A stretch of 64,000 nucleotides of DNA, taken from positions 61,866 through 125,865 of the forward strand of contig JAGPYM010000065.1 in the NCBI GenBank assembly GCA_020736575.1, read 5' to 3'. The first letter of the stretch is position 1; each line of letters opens with the position of its first letter. Made by a program: the position numbers and the translations under genes. This DNA is from Thelonectria olida (Eukaryota; Ascomycota; Sordariomycetes; Hypocreales; Nectriaceae). The notes below the pieces were generated by a model. It worked only from the letters and a program-made list of their open reading frames with translations. It had not been told where the DNA came from and made no database searches. Below are positions 1 through 10,760 of the stretch, piece by piece.

Positions 1-17
1 GGTGTTATACCCAGTTA

Positions 18-404
18 TTGTTCTCCTTTGAAATCGCCATCCACTGTTTATATGCCGAGAATAAAATCTGGGGATCCTTATCCGACATCACATATGGGGG
101 CAATCTGGGTAACATCAACTCGATGCTAAAGGCATCCTTGTCTATTCAGACCGTGATATATCTGCTCGGCCAGGTGCACAAAGCATTCACGGTCTGCGAA
201 CCTGAGAATAGAGACACCGACAAGGTGGACGATGACGAATCAAATTCTAGGGGCATAGAAGGCTGGAAAAGATCTTTGATGGGAAACAAAAATTTAGATG
301 AGGGTCTGCTGGGTCGGTCGTTTGACGAAATTCAAGAACGAGAGCAGAGGTTAATGAGAAAAGCTCAGCAGTTAAAGCAGATGATTAATAGATCTCAGAT
401 GTAA
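18..404 (+). CDS. Hypothetical protein, probable 3' exon of a gene cut by the window edge
   Basis: An open frame of 128 codons begins close to the window edge and ends in TAA. The first residues (hydrophobic, with Tyr and Cys) could belong to an exon that begins outside the window, so the first ATG need not be the true start. The middle is acidic (DTDKVDDDES around residues 67-75). The last 40 residues are rich in Glu, Arg and Gln (EIQEREQRLMRKAQQLKQM) and should form an amphipathic helix or short coiled coil. I do not recognise the family. No transposon motif is visible in it. It could equally be a fortuitous frame; the low-complexity C-terminus is the main reason to list it. Confidence 0.35.
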   Translation: MFSFEIAIHCLYAENKIWGSLSDITYGGNLGNINSMLKASLSIQTVIYLLGQVHKAFTVCEPENRDTDKVDDDESNSRGIEGWKRSLMGNKNLDEGLLGRSFDEIQEREQRLMRKAQQLKQMINRSQM

Positions 405-843
405 AGATAGCTATACTCACGACCTAAAGACATATGAGAAAAGAGCTAGCAACGGAGAAAATTAGTGGGAGTGTGAGAAACTGTGAGAGCAAGATCGGAA
501 GCAAGGTGAGGACTGGATAATGAGAGCATGGAGCGTATTGATCTCAAGTAGAGCAAATGAGGTAGCCTCCCTCCGAAATTGCTTCTACTGTACAAATTTT
601 TGTCTAATGCCTGGAGTTATATGTGAAAGCCGTCCGTCTTCGTGCCCCGTTGATCCCACAACCATGAGGGACCTCCTCGCGGTCGCAAGGGTTAGGGTTA
701 GGCTTGAATTGTAAGATCAGCACAATAGCAGGGATGGCAGCCGCATCTGTCTTAAAGGAAGATAGAGAAAGACACAAAGCTAGCAGATAGTGATCTAAGG
801 AGTAGTCTAGGAAGTAGTAGCGTGCGGAAGCAACGACAGCCAA
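405..843. other. Intergenic, no gene seen
   Basis: No convincing coding frame. It holds a short run of two TTAGGG-type units (about 691-704), too short to call a telomeric tract. Confidence 0.4.
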
Positions 844-930
844 AGGGTTGGATAGATGGATGGAATTTATTACGCCCGGGAGGGGAAATTGGAGGGACTT
901 CGGGCGTGCACGGGCCAGATCGCAGGTATT
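844..930 (-). mobile_element. 3' end of a LINE (fragment 1)
   Basis: Read on the minus strand, this stretch ends in CTCCCGGGCGTAATAAAT followed by a CCAT-type tail. The same terminal motif closes the long LINE on the plus strand near 51.77 kb, where the tail is ATTC-type. Only the 3' end remains. A second 3' end of the same family abuts it at 928. No target duplication could be defined. Confidence 0.5.
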
Positions 931-1140
931 AGTAGTAGTAGTAGATTTATTACGCCCGGGAGAACGGATCTCATAGGGCCCTGGAAGACGCTATGCTATT
1001 TACACTTCCGCCGTGTTGATCCTGACCACAAAATAAAGCCCCACCCTCTCTCCTTGAATCGCTTTCTTCTAGCTTCCCGTCTTCATCGCAAATTTGATCG
1101 TTGCTCGCACCGCCTGTTGGTGGGTGGCAACACCAGCCCG
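928..1140 (-). mobile_element. 3' end of a LINE with the last codons of ORF2 (fragment 2)
   Basis: On the minus strand the end is again GGGCGTAATAAAT, here followed by a repeated ACT tail (four TAG units on the plus strand). Upstream of it the minus strand has GGCCCTATGAG, as in the LINE end at about 51.73 kb. The minus frame near 1069-1125 reads QQAVRATIKFAMKTGS, which matches the C-terminus of the 47.8-51.5 kb LINE ORF2 (LQAVRAAIKFAMDT). It is therefore a severely 5'-truncated copy of the same or a sister family. Confidence 0.6.
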
Positions 1141-1313
1141 ACAAGGGCGAAATAGTGGGTGTGGGACTTCAATTCGAAACTCGGATTGGATCGAATGGCA
1201 AATGGCAAGGTGGGGACATAGTTGATGAAAGCTGCAACCCCTTGTTTGTGTCCCTACGCAAATGATAAGAAGAGCTAGTCGGACCGCCATGTCCACCCTG
1301 TCCGTTCCTAGCG

Positions 1314-1914
1314 ATGCATGCAAAGGGAAAAATTTTGCTGGGGGAGCAAGACACCCCACCCGTTCCACCTGTGCCCGCTGCTCTGATGGTCGGTGGAAAT
1401 AGCGATCCTCCCGTTTTCCAACCCCCAGTCGCCAACCCGCAGCAGCAAGGTGCGCCTTCTTCTGCTTCGCAGCCTCAGGGCGCCCAGCTGCAGAATACCA
1501 CGCACCGTGTACGCACTGTAGCTACACACGCCGCGCACCGCGAGGAGGTCTGCTCCCGTCCTGCTGTTTTTTTCCAGTTCGCGTCACAACCAACTCGGCG
1601 TGACTAGCGCCGAGGAGGCCGCCGCTTGGGAGGCTCCCCCCGCGGATGAACACAAGTCAGTCTGATGAGACGGAAAGAAACTTCTGGCCAACCTACGTCA
1701 ACAGTAGGACGCCGACCAGGCTGTTGCCGACCGGGAGTTCAGACGCGCCACGACAGACGTCAAGACTGAGCTTGGCAACTTGACCAGACGTCGGAGTCAA
1801 CTCAGCGATCTCCAACAGCGTCTTGCCAAGGACCTCGCCAAGGTCGACGAAGAACTCGCCTCAGTCATCGACTCACACGAAGAAAAGGCGGATAAATTAA
1901 ATCGCCTCGAGTAA
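1314..1914 (+). pseudogene. Decayed ORF with Pro/Gln-rich and coiled-coil parts
   Basis: The first part (from 1314) encodes a Pro/Gln/Ser-rich segment. About 1664-1914 reads a charged, heptad-like segment (TDVKTELGNLTRRRSQL, LQQRLAKDLAKVDEEL) typical of a coiled coil, ending at TAA 1912-1914. This second part is interrupted by an in-frame TAG at 1705-1707 preceded by CAG, as expected from a CAG-to-TAG transition. The two parts are not in one uninterrupted frame. The composition would suit a retrotransposon Gag or a structural protein, but I do not recognise the family. The MITE at 2173 lies just downstream. Confidence 0.3.
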
Positions 1915-2172
1915 AAGTATCACGATGGACAGTAGGCACGTGTCGAGACGCGTCATAAGGTGGTTAAGACCATGCGGAGGTTTTTTCGGGAGAAGAAAGG
2001 CAAAGATCCGGACGAGGAGGACACCGACCAGTTTGATCTGATTGGTCTCGCGTCGCTCCCAGCGACACGTCTATCAACCAGTCGTGAATGGGACTTCAGG
2101 GCGGGGGAACGATGTCACGAGGCCGATCACGTAATATGCATTCAGTAGTTCATGGTAGTTATATATCTCGTA

Positions 2173-2607
2173 ACGTATGTGATAAGCATGCGCCGCATCC
2201 AAGTATGCGCCGCACTCTGATTTTCACCTTAAATCGCGATTTTAAAAAAGTTCTTAAAAATTCAAGTTAAGCTAAAATTAGCTATTACTTTAAAACTGAA
2301 TTTATAGAGTATATAATAATAAGTATAAATTTTCCTGAATTATTAGGAAATTTTCTTAAAAAGTTATTTAGAAAAATCTTATTTGCACTGTTTTTTTTCG
2401 TATTTTTATTTTTAAAAAGTTAAATAAATTAAATAAAAAATTAAAAAAAATATTAAATTATGACTTTTTTAGTTAAATATATTAAATTAATTTTATAGAA
2501 ATTTTAGGGCTATATAGCCCGTTTTAGAAATTTTAAAACTTACACTTTTAGCTGTACAGTATAAGTGCGGCGCATACTTGGATGCGGCGCATGCTTATCA
2601 CATACGT
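2173..2607. mobile_element. MITE of the Tc1/mariner-Fot/Pogo type, 435 bp
   Basis: This is a non-autonomous element with perfect 44-bp terminal inverted repeats (2173-2216 and 2564-2607) flanked by a TA target duplication (2171-2172 and 2608-2609). The interior is extremely AT-rich with no coding frame. The first 15 bases, ACGTATGTGATAAGC, are the same as in the autonomous Fot/Pogo element at 13664. The rest of each repeat has the same architecture: two copies of a unit of about 14 bp around GCGCCGCA. In this element the unit carries AGCATG/AGTATG where the autonomous element has AGCGAG. It was probably mobilised by a sibling transposase rather than the one in this window. Confidence 0.9.
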
Positions 2608-2685
2608 TAACCTTCTATTAACTTTTAGAGGATCGCCGGTTAGGCCGCCGAAGCTGAACATCACTCTATCCACGGGATCGGCCAA

Positions 2686-3132
2686 TCATTTAAGCTTGGT
2701 CGAATACCGAACCTGTATCGTGCCCTTAGATCGATGTGGAAGTTTTCCTTGAATCTCATCCTAGGAGCAGCCCTTTCGTCTTGTACTGCATACTATATAG
2801 TCCTCTTCCGGCGCCCACTTATTACCAGGCGACTCTAAACCTAAAGACGACACTTTTGACCGTGCTTCCCTCTGATAGGCCACCAAGTGACCTGGCACTG
2901 ATGTCGTTGATTCGAGATCAACCTCGTTCATCGCCAGACTTGCATCTCCCAGACCGCAAGGGATGGAAAACTCCAAATTGAACACCGTCTTATTACCAAC
3001 AGTAATGTATTTTGCCGTACCTTGAAAGGGCCACTCATGGTACTCGGCGGGCGTTATCTCATCATTTTCATCAGGAATGTCTGTGGAAGTTATTGGTGCG
3101 TTATCAAACTCGTCTGTTCCTGGTTGCGGCAA
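2686..3132 (-). pseudogene. Relic of a fungal ORF with a SANT/Myb-like C-terminus
   Basis: On the minus strand the frame runs from 3132 to a TGA at 2686-2688. It is broken by TAG at 2761-2763, where the context (KGCS, stop, DEIQGKLPHRSKGTIQVRY) suggests an original Trp codon. The N-terminal part contains HEWPFQG and VFNLEFSIP motifs. The C-terminal part (WAPEEDYIV, then the segment above) looks like a SANT/Myb-like helix-turn-helix seen in many repetitive fungal ORFs. That family assignment is from memory of such ORFs. The sequence beyond 3132 on the minus strand was not resolved. Confidence 0.5.
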
Positions 3133-3599
3133 AGTTTGAGGCTTCGGGGAGGCGGCTGATGGTATTCCTAGTATCCCGGAACGACGTGTATGACTGCAAG
3201 GAATGATGACGGTCCCGATATGGTCGCGATCTTGCTAACGGCGTCGGAATTGTTGTTGGATTGCGCAGGGGTGCTAAGTGCACTTGATTAAAAAGTAGGC
3301 CTTATATTAATTGCAATTATATTTTTTAATTAACGTGAAGAGGCTCTGTTTTATATTCCAATATGAGCCTGAATCCTACCAGGTCGCCATCATCTAGGAC
3401 TTCTTTAAGAGTTTGTGTCATGATATCAGTGTCGTGAAGTCAAGGGGAAACCTTAATTCTTCCAACACGCCACCATCCACCTTGACTCCGGGGCACAGAG
3501 TCATCGTGGACTTCAGTGCTCCAGAGAAGACGACCGCCTTCTTCAACTGGGCATGGACCAACTCCAATTGCGTCGATTCGAAGAATAGGTTTCTGATCC

Positions 3600-4420
3600 A
3601 GGCTAATTCTCTGGTGCATTGGGAGAGAACCGTGTATCGGCCTCAGTGGTAGAGAGGGCTACAGTTTCGCGTCGTTTAACTCTCCAGGAAACCGTAGATC
3701 CTTTGAGTTGAACTGGCCAGCCGAAGATCGATCTTCCCGTTGATCTGTCGCCTTTCCAATCGGAATCAGCCCAAGCGATAATGTTCCAGACAATGTCTTT
3801 GTCTTTCTTGACGCCCCCCAAGCACCAGGCCGTACTGTCTTGTCTTCTGCAAGAAGCGAAGCCCTCTCTTGGCAAGTTGTGAATGCGAAGATGAGGGGTT
3901 TGCCATTCATCTTGAAAGAACTGAAAGAAGAAAAGCTAGGTCGGGTCTGGTCTGTGTCATTCCGTATATGAGAGAGCCAGTCTTGGAACTGTAGTCTTCC
4001 CGTTCGCTCGGGGAAGCGGAGTCCGTGTCTCTCGTGATAGCAGAGTTGAGAGCGCATTTCGCTCCAGGGAGTATTAATGGGTCGGCGTTCCTCAAGACTG
4101 AGTTCATGTCGCGGGTGATTCTTACACCAAGAAAATATTTGACATGGCCAGATCAGTCATTGCGAAGATCTCTCCCAGGCGAGTTTTGCACCCTTGGATT
4201 GCTTCCTATTGCTGCCCATAATAAGAAAGTCATCCACATATGTGATGGCAAATACTCCCGTTGTGGGATTATAGTATACGGCCGTGTCAGACGTTACTTG
4301 TCTGAAGCCAAGGGATTCTAGGGCCTCGTCAATTTCATTTGCCACTGCCGAGGAGCCTGCTTGAGCCCGTAAAGCGATTTAATCAGCTTGCAGATTTTCA
4401 TTCCTGGGGACTTTTGACGA
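3600..4420 (-). mobile_element. Decayed Ty1/copia pol fragment (RT to RNase H)
   Basis: Minus-strand fragments occur in the correct copia order. The RT segment KSLYGLKQAPRQW lies at about 4340-4410, and the RT active-site segment ITYVDDFLIMG at about 4190-4260. Then come LIYGMTQTRPDLAF at about 3940-3990 and the RNase H segments ADSDWKGDRSTGRS and ETVALSTTEAD at about 3630-3790. They fall in different frames with stops between them, so the copy is dead. No LTR was recognised on either side. It is a different, older copia lineage than the element at 23.3-29.0 kb. Confidence 0.8.
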
Positions 4421-4559
4421 TGCGCTTGGTGTTGCCACGGGCATCTCGAAAGGAAAAAGGACTGTTGCTCACGCCTGGTCGTTCGGGTCTACCTTATCCA
4501 ATTCTCCAAGGGCCGATGCCATCAATCACTTGAAAGGTTGGGGCAGTGTCGCCGTTTCT

Positions 4560-4899
4560 CGACTTATCGGCCAGGACGGACAAGGCGACGTCGAGAAGAT
4601 CGAAGGTTTCTATCACACGAACTCTTTCAACCGGTTGCTAGACTTCGGGCCCATGATAGCAGATAACATGCCTGTTTTCCAACGATCCGATGTGGTCACA
4701 ACAATGTGTTGTGGATGTCCGGCCTAGCCGCCACGCCTTCCACGTCATGGCTAGAAAGCCGACAGGAGATATTCTACAGTCTGTCAGGACCTTTACATCC
4801 TTCAAGTACATAGAGGCTGAGGTCCGTGAAATGGCATCTGAAGCTGACTGGACCGTGGTGGAGACTTATGGTGATCTGGATACTAAGATACGTAAGTAA
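4560..4899 (+). other. Unidentified coding-like fragments
   Basis: Two overlapping plus frames (4530-4727 and 4690-4899) have protein-like composition. The second ends with FTSFKYIEAEVREMASEADW and a short Asp-rich tail before TAA. It resembles the C-terminus of a small enzyme, possibly a methyltransferase, but I cannot name it with confidence. The upstream part is also readable on the minus strand (IETFDLLDVALSVL), so the strand is uncertain. Confidence 0.2.
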
Positions 4900-5480
4900 C
4901 GCCGGGCAATCGGTCGGGGCATGCTGACAACTATAGGACTGTATGATATTTAGTGTTCCAAGGCCGTTTAAATTTTCAGCTGTAATAATAGAGTGCTTTC
5001 TTCTTACATGCGTGCATTAGTTGCCAGTGATCACTGATTTCAGCCGCCAACGCCATTTCCTCAAGCTGAGGGCTGCAGGGCATACCTGGATAAAGCTACA
5101 ATGACCCTCACTGTATCTCAGGTAACAAACAAGGATCAGAGGCGTCACGTCTTAACTAGGACATTAAGTTGCAGGGGTAGCCTGTACTCGGCTGACCCAT
5201 AAATGACCAAGAACCATCTACTGAATTATCTTGCCCGGCCATCCCCTCTCTCCTTCCTCCCACCTATCCCCTTTCTAACCTTCTTATTGCTAGCCTTCCT
5301 TACTATTAAACCACTATTGACGCTGATACATCTTGGTTGTCTCCTGTAACCAACCTTCCCTTTTTCATTCGACAGCACGACATATGACAGAATCCCGATG
5401 AGGTCGAGCCTTCTATCTTCATCCCTCGCCAAACCAACTCTCACTTATGCGCCCGTTGCGACGTCGTTGAACCAGCCCCA
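4900..5480. other. Intergenic, upstream of the GATA-finger pseudogene
   Basis: No supported gene. A pyrimidine-rich stretch at about 5235-5290 could be part of the promoter of the downstream gene, a common feature of fungal promoters. Confidence 0.3.
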
Positions 5481-6727
5481 ATGCCCGCTAGTAGGCGCGG
5501 TATGCGTCCTTGCAGCTGGAATCAGCCGCCCATAAAGAATCCAGATAAGTGGCCACTCGAGGACGATGCGCTTATCATCAAGCTCCAGGAGAGTGGAATT
5601 AGATGGGAAGACGTCTGTGAGAATCTACCTGGTTGAACTCTTATGGGTTGGCCCCTTTACCATCTATATCTTCAACAACAAAGGGAATGGGCAGCTCCTG
5701 AGGACAAGCTCTCAAGAGTTTACGAGAGGTAAGTACCCCGATCTAGAAACACTTAACCTCGAGACTAGTAAGAAATATGCCCTTTGTGACTTATGCTAAC
5801 CTTGACAACAGTTTGAAAGCAGAAATGTGGGCCAAGATTGCGGCGGAAATGGCCATCGCCATGCATTGGCAACTTGGTGAAACTGATTTGGCTCGCCGAG
5901 CTATTGGAGTTCTTTTTTCTCTCGCTTCTGTCAATATCGATGACAACTCCAACCACCAAAACCCTCCCTCTCCCAGTCACGCTTACTCGCAGTACCAGGG
6001 CAGCTTTCCTCTACATTTGCGAGCCACCTCTCCACAAGCTATCTACAGCCGACCCTCACCCGTAGCAGGTGATTCTAGCGACATCGTCTCTCACTACGAG
6101 GAGAGTCGTCCTCCACTTCCTCAATCAATCAGGTCCGATCCTCACGAAGTTTACTATATGCCGGGCTACGGATTGGCTTTGATCCAGGGCCAGCCGCCCC
6201 CAAGAGAAGGTCTCACCTGCCAAGATGTCTTTACTTCCGGCAATCGGCCCTTCACTGCACCCGGATTCTGGCTTCTCATTGCAAACGGGCAGGTATACAG
6301 GAGCTTTGCCGCCTATCCGCCATGTATGATACCTCTAGGCTAGTATGCTGCCCGTGATCTATTAACCCAAATCTAGGCCCTCCCTGAGATTTTCCAACAA
6401 ACCGCGAGGCTTTCTCACATCCCGGAGCGAACTTCTTTCTCACAATCTTCCCCAGGCTATCTCAGTCTAAGAACTCTAGGCTTGCAAGGGCATATGCCTC
6501 CTGCCTCCGAGCCAGCCGAACACCAAAGTGGCCCCGTCGAAAAGGAGATAACACGGCCGTGCAAATAGAGAAATAATAACAGAAAAGGCCCATGCGAGAG
6601 GTGCGGCACAATTAGCACATATCAATGGAGGAAGGGTCCTAGTGGGGAGAGGTTCTGCAATACGTGTAATGCGTCTGAGAGGAGAAAGAAGAGAAGAGAA
6701 GCCGACTTGGCTGCTGAGGGGGCGTGA
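5481..6727 (+). pseudogene. GATA-type zinc-finger protein, broken by two in-frame stops
   Basis: Three exons can be read: 5481-5728, 5812-6292 and 6377-6727. Introns 5729-5811 and 6293-6376 have GTAAGT/GTATAC donors, a CTAAC branch site in the first, and matching phases. The N-terminus is a SANT/Myb-like helical segment (WPLEDDALIIKLQESGIRWEDV, about residues 24-45, listed here only to 20 or so residues). The C-terminus is a GATA finger, C-x2-C-x17-C-x2-C (CERCG ... FCNTCNA), followed by a basic tail (RRKKRREAD), as expected for a sequence-specific DNA-binding regulator. The frame is interrupted by TGA at 5634-5636 and TAG at 6566-6568. Open coding sequence continues after both, so they look like recent CGA-to-TGA and CAG-to-TAG transitions. 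The middle is Pro/Ser-rich and unstructured. Gene-family confidence is good; loss of function is inferred from the stops. Confidence 0.78.
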
Positions 6728-7684
6728 CTTCGATGCAAATCCGGACTTGGTTTCGTATGAGCAGAGGACTGGGGGCTTTCTGTCTGTTGGTTGACGACGT
6801 GGTTGGTTGATCTAGGAAGACGCCTACCTTTTGCCACTAACACTCCTCTGTACCATTTTTTTCTTACCTTAAGTAAATAATTCTTTTTCTTTTCTGTCCC
6901 TTCTATCTATGTGTCTTGTTATTTTAAGTCCCTTGCTTGTCGACCATGATGTGGCATCTCCTAGTGGTTCGCCTGTAATGAACTTTCTTTCAGTATGTAC
7001 CTCGAGCTTCGTGGTCGGCGGATTGAGGTGCCAGTCCAGACGGGACCCACGAAAGGGGAAGTGCCCTGACGGCCGCTTAAGCCACCCGATTTTCTAATCT
7101 CACCTTACAGCTTTTAGGAGAGAGGGAATGCAGTTACTCTACCTGATCAGACCGAGTTCACTGAGCAAAACGAGACGACTCCATTGCTACGACATACTGG
7201 CGAGGGGTCTTATATGTTTGTATATAACTGAATGTATGACGAGTCAGTTAACGGCTATGACTACGGATTATAATATTTTTAATTATTTCCGCCAGCGACG
7301 GTTCGACTCCCTCTTAAGACCTTTTTGACCGCCGCTTAGTGTTAAATTCCGGTCTGAGACTGACTATTTCCCCCCTCTGTTTATTTTCTTTCCTTTTGCT
7401 ATTGGGTTATTCTGATGTACACTTTGACAGTACGAAAATGACAATTATAGGAGAGTATCTAATGAGATCTCTCGTCCATATATTCCTCATGGTCAAAATA
7501 GAACACGTCAAGCTGCCATTGATGATCACTACGTTATATTAAAACCTCCTTGTTGCATTCTCTCGTGGTCTCATTAACCCAGTAGACTCTAGTTGCAGAC
7601 AGTATCTATCAGGCGTATGACTTTCTTCCAGCACACCAAGTACCATGCTGTAAGCGCTCTGGAGAGATCTGTGCTTCCCGTGCA
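6728..7684. other. No gene seen
   Basis: AT-rich, low-complexity sequence with only short frames in all directions. No transposon ends were recognised. Confidence 0.4.
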
Positions 7685-8521
7685 TCAACTCTTTGGCCTT
7701 TCGTTTTGATACGAACGTCTCGCGACCTTGGTCAACTCCCAGCTAACATCAGCTAGAAACTCCTCCACATTATCAGGTGTCATGTAACTATCATAGTGGG
7801 CGATAAAAGGTTCGTCCACAGAGTGCAGTCGTTTACGCTTGCGTGGCCAATCAAAGCCAAGTGTTTCAACTTCGTGCCGTTCCCAGTCATCCGTTCTTAA
7901 CATTGGTCTACCACGCGGAGAGGAAGGTACGATATCGCCGTCTGACAATGAATCATCTGTTGACCAGAAACGTGCTGCTCTCCCCCCGGCTGTGTATTTC
8001 GAGCCCGCTTGGACGGATCACCGGAAGTATTTTGACCAGCCTGGCTGTCCGGGTTTCGTGACCGAGAAGGTGACTCTAACACACTTGGACTTGATAATTT
8101 GGCCAGCTTGGTTCGTATGTCGAGTGGTGTATCCTCGCCAGGTGTCGCTGCACATGCCCGAGACAGCACACTGGCGAGCTGCCGCGAGACACGAATCTCG
8201 AAACCTGGCAATGATGCATTTGGATCGTTCGGCCTGGATGTTCTCTTGGGAAGGCGTAACCATGTTGAGAAGATTATCTTCTTCGATCGAAGGCTGACCG
8301 ATCTCTAAGTCCTTATATTCGGGGATACAGAACCAGATACTGATCGTTTCGAGGGCGATCGAGAGCTTTTCCGTGCACGCGCTGTCTTTCGAAGAGGGTC
8401 GAGGGTCGGCAGAGGGCTTCTTCGGCGGCAGGTAGCGTGGTTCAACGCGGCGGATTGGTTTGGAATGTGCTGTGCGCAGCCGGCTACGGGAATGGTTAGC
8501 GACAAGCTGCCCTACGTACAT
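7685..8521 (-). pseudogene. Hypothetical protein gene, fragmented
   Basis: On the minus strand one frame runs from 8521 to a TGA at about 8018-8020 and then stays open in the same frame to 7685. In the middle (about 8211-7900) a second frame looks more protein-like, with Ser/Pro/Arg-rich text such as SSPSVLESPSRSRNP. The likely original path switches frame twice. The C-terminal part contains RKRKRLHSVDEPF, a possible basic localisation signal, and VEEFLADVSWELTKVARR, which should be helical. I do not recognise the family. It is either a broken gene or a multi-exon gene whose introns I could not place. Confidence 0.35.
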
Positions 8522-10098
8522 GGCGCTGGCAGTTTACGAACCGTTGGCATGAGAGTCCACTGGCTGGCCAGTCGACAGGCTGGGAGTTGCCATAATTCAG
8601 GTCCGTTAAAGTCTTCGATGACCTGTATGGTTGTTCTGACGCGATGATCCAGATCACTGCTATCATCCATTCGTTTTCAGTTGTAACCATAAAAGAAGCG
8701 TGGTGGAGATGGGTTGCGATACTTGAATGTGCTGAAGTAACGTCAATCGTTCTCTTCGCACTGCGTTCAGAGATTGCGGCTCCCCTCGAACTTGCCTATA
8801 TCGCACCATTCTTTACTTCTAGAGGCATAGAATCGAAGAGTATGCCGAAGCATATGGCTGATCATTTGTTTACGGGCTTAGTTGTCAACTTGGTCTCAAC
8901 ATCAGTACTTGTGCTGCCGCTCTCTGGCCCCACACGAGGTTGATGTTGACTCAGTGGGTTCTCTTCATGTTAAGCTGGACAGTGGGCTATCGCCTCCCGG
9001 AGAGCTCAAGTCCAACGGGTGGAGACTCAGAGATCGCGTTGACTCCGAATCGCCAATCAAACTTCAGCTCTCTCGCGGACAACTCACCTTAGCTACAACT
9101 CGATGGCCGTCAATCGCTCTCCGCTGGACCAATCCTGCTGCCTCCTGTTGCCACAATCTCAAGTAACCAGCTCTCTTGTTCCTAGGATAAGTAATTACCT
9201 GGTTCTATAGCCTCGCAGTTGTCGATGCCATGTGGGAAATGGGCATAGGGGGATCTCGAGAATTTGTTGATTTATTATCGCGTAGTTGAAGGACCGGGTA
9301 TATTGCTAGGGCAAATATGCAAGTAATAGTCTGCTTTCGTCTCAGATTACGTTCAAAGCCCCCTAGTTCTCAGAAACATAGCGTCACCTTCGAAGCACTA
9401 GAAGTGAGCATTATCATAGTGGCTTGAGTGAAGACATATGGATTTCATAGCCTCGATCCCGTGGAATCCTTAGAGCATCCTTTCTCGAGTTGCGCGTTGT
9501 CACACCCATTCCACCAAAGGACACCCCTCTCGCGTCAAGGTTGAAGAGGACCACGAACCATGCAAGGCGTTCTCACCATCTTTGTATGGTATACTGTGAT
9601 GAGATTCGGTACTGGGGGAAGATCGTCAGGGAGTCACACACCAAGGACATGGCCTTTTCCTGTTTTACCCCGATCACCAACTCTCTGTAAAATCCTTCAG
9701 CAAGGTCCTGCATGATAACCTGTCAGTCACACATGGCCACTAAGATTGTTATGGAACACTTCGCCGGGGTGGTGCCACTGCGTCTGTTGGCTGTGATAGA
9801 CAAGACCAGCCACTCCGGGCTTTATTCTAAGATCATGCCGAGGGGAAAGGGGCAGCTCCTGCATATGGGAACTTCAAGGGGATGGCTTCCATGAAAGGTT
9901 TGCCACCATGATGACATAATCCCTAAAAGACCGGAGTCAAAGCCCCTTTTACCTTGCATAGTGGTCGTGCTGTGTGTCGCCAGGGGGAGGGGCGACGGGG
10001 GTGTTGGTTTCGTCGAAGAAGGCGTGGAGCGCAGAGTATGCCTTACCATCAGCAGCTCTCGCCCTTGACTTGTTGCACTGGCAATCTTTGAGTGCAAT
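8522..10098. other. No supported gene
   Basis: Several short plus and minus frames exist (for example 8644-8943 plus), none with a recognisable domain, codon signal or splice structure. Confidence 0.35.
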
Positions 10099-10105
10099 TA
10101 TAAAG
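10099..10105 (+). promoter_or_regulatory. Possible TATA box of the 174-aa gene
   Basis: TATAAAG lies about 80 bp upstream of the ATG at 10187. Position and sequence suit a core promoter. There is no independent support. Confidence 0.35.
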
Positions 10106-10186
10106 CCTATGAATTTTCCAGCTGTCCCGAACACTCAACAGCGCTCTCTCAAACCTTTCACTTGACACTCTCCAACGATTGATAAA

Positions 10187-10760
10187 ATGAACACTCAACA
10201 GCGTCTTGTTTCTACCATGCCTCTTTCCAAGGAACTCTTGGGGGAGTCATTCGTCGATGAAGAGGAATTGGCGGCTAAAATTCTCCATGGCGTTCAGGAA
10301 AGAGAGGGCGCAGATGCCTCCGACACAAGGCTGAAGACCAGAAAGAGACGAAGAGGGAAGGAGGAGGGGCCGACAGGTACGAGAACCCCTTTAGCCTGTA
10401 GTGATGAACCTAATATGTCTGGCAGTGAAGCGTTTGAAAGAAGGACCCTTTGACTCGCTACCTACGCCATGGAAGACATGCTACTATGACAAAGGGCTAT
10501 TGAGAATTAAACGGAAAGAGAGACTTGTTCGAGAGGAGAAGTACAAGATTTCTTTTGACACTTCCTTACAGTCATTTGATGGCATTAAACACCGAATGCT
10601 CAGCAACGGATGGAATTTGGAATACGCCTCTATCAGCAACTCTAATGATCTCCTCGTAAAGGGTTGCATTGAGGTCCCATCAGAGTTTGGACACAGCTTT
10701 CCTGACATTCTAAAAGAATTGAAGGAGATAATTGCGGACGAGAGAGAAATTGATTCTTAG
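10187..10760 (+). CDS. Hypothetical protein, two exons, 174 aa
   Basis: Exons 10187-10376 and 10426-10760 join in phase across a 49-bp intron (GTACGA donor, CTAATAT branch-like sequence, CAG acceptor). They give an uninterrupted protein of 174 residues ending in TAG. The N-terminal third is acidic-helical (SFVDEEELAAKILHGVQERE). A strongly basic patch (KTRKRRRGKEE, about residues 50-60) could be a nuclear localisation signal. The C-terminal half is a mixed alpha/beta segment (LQSFDGIKHRMLSNGWNLEY, then FPDILKELKEIIADE). I do not recognise the family. The clean splice phase and absence of stops make a real gene likely. It stands alone between repeat-rich stretches, and the phrase GAACACTCAACAGCG occurs both at the start codon and about 60 bp upstream. 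Confidence 0.62.

Noticed and set aside
691..704. TTAGGG-type repeat as an interstitial telomere
   Set aside because: Only about two units; expected by chance in sequence of this length.
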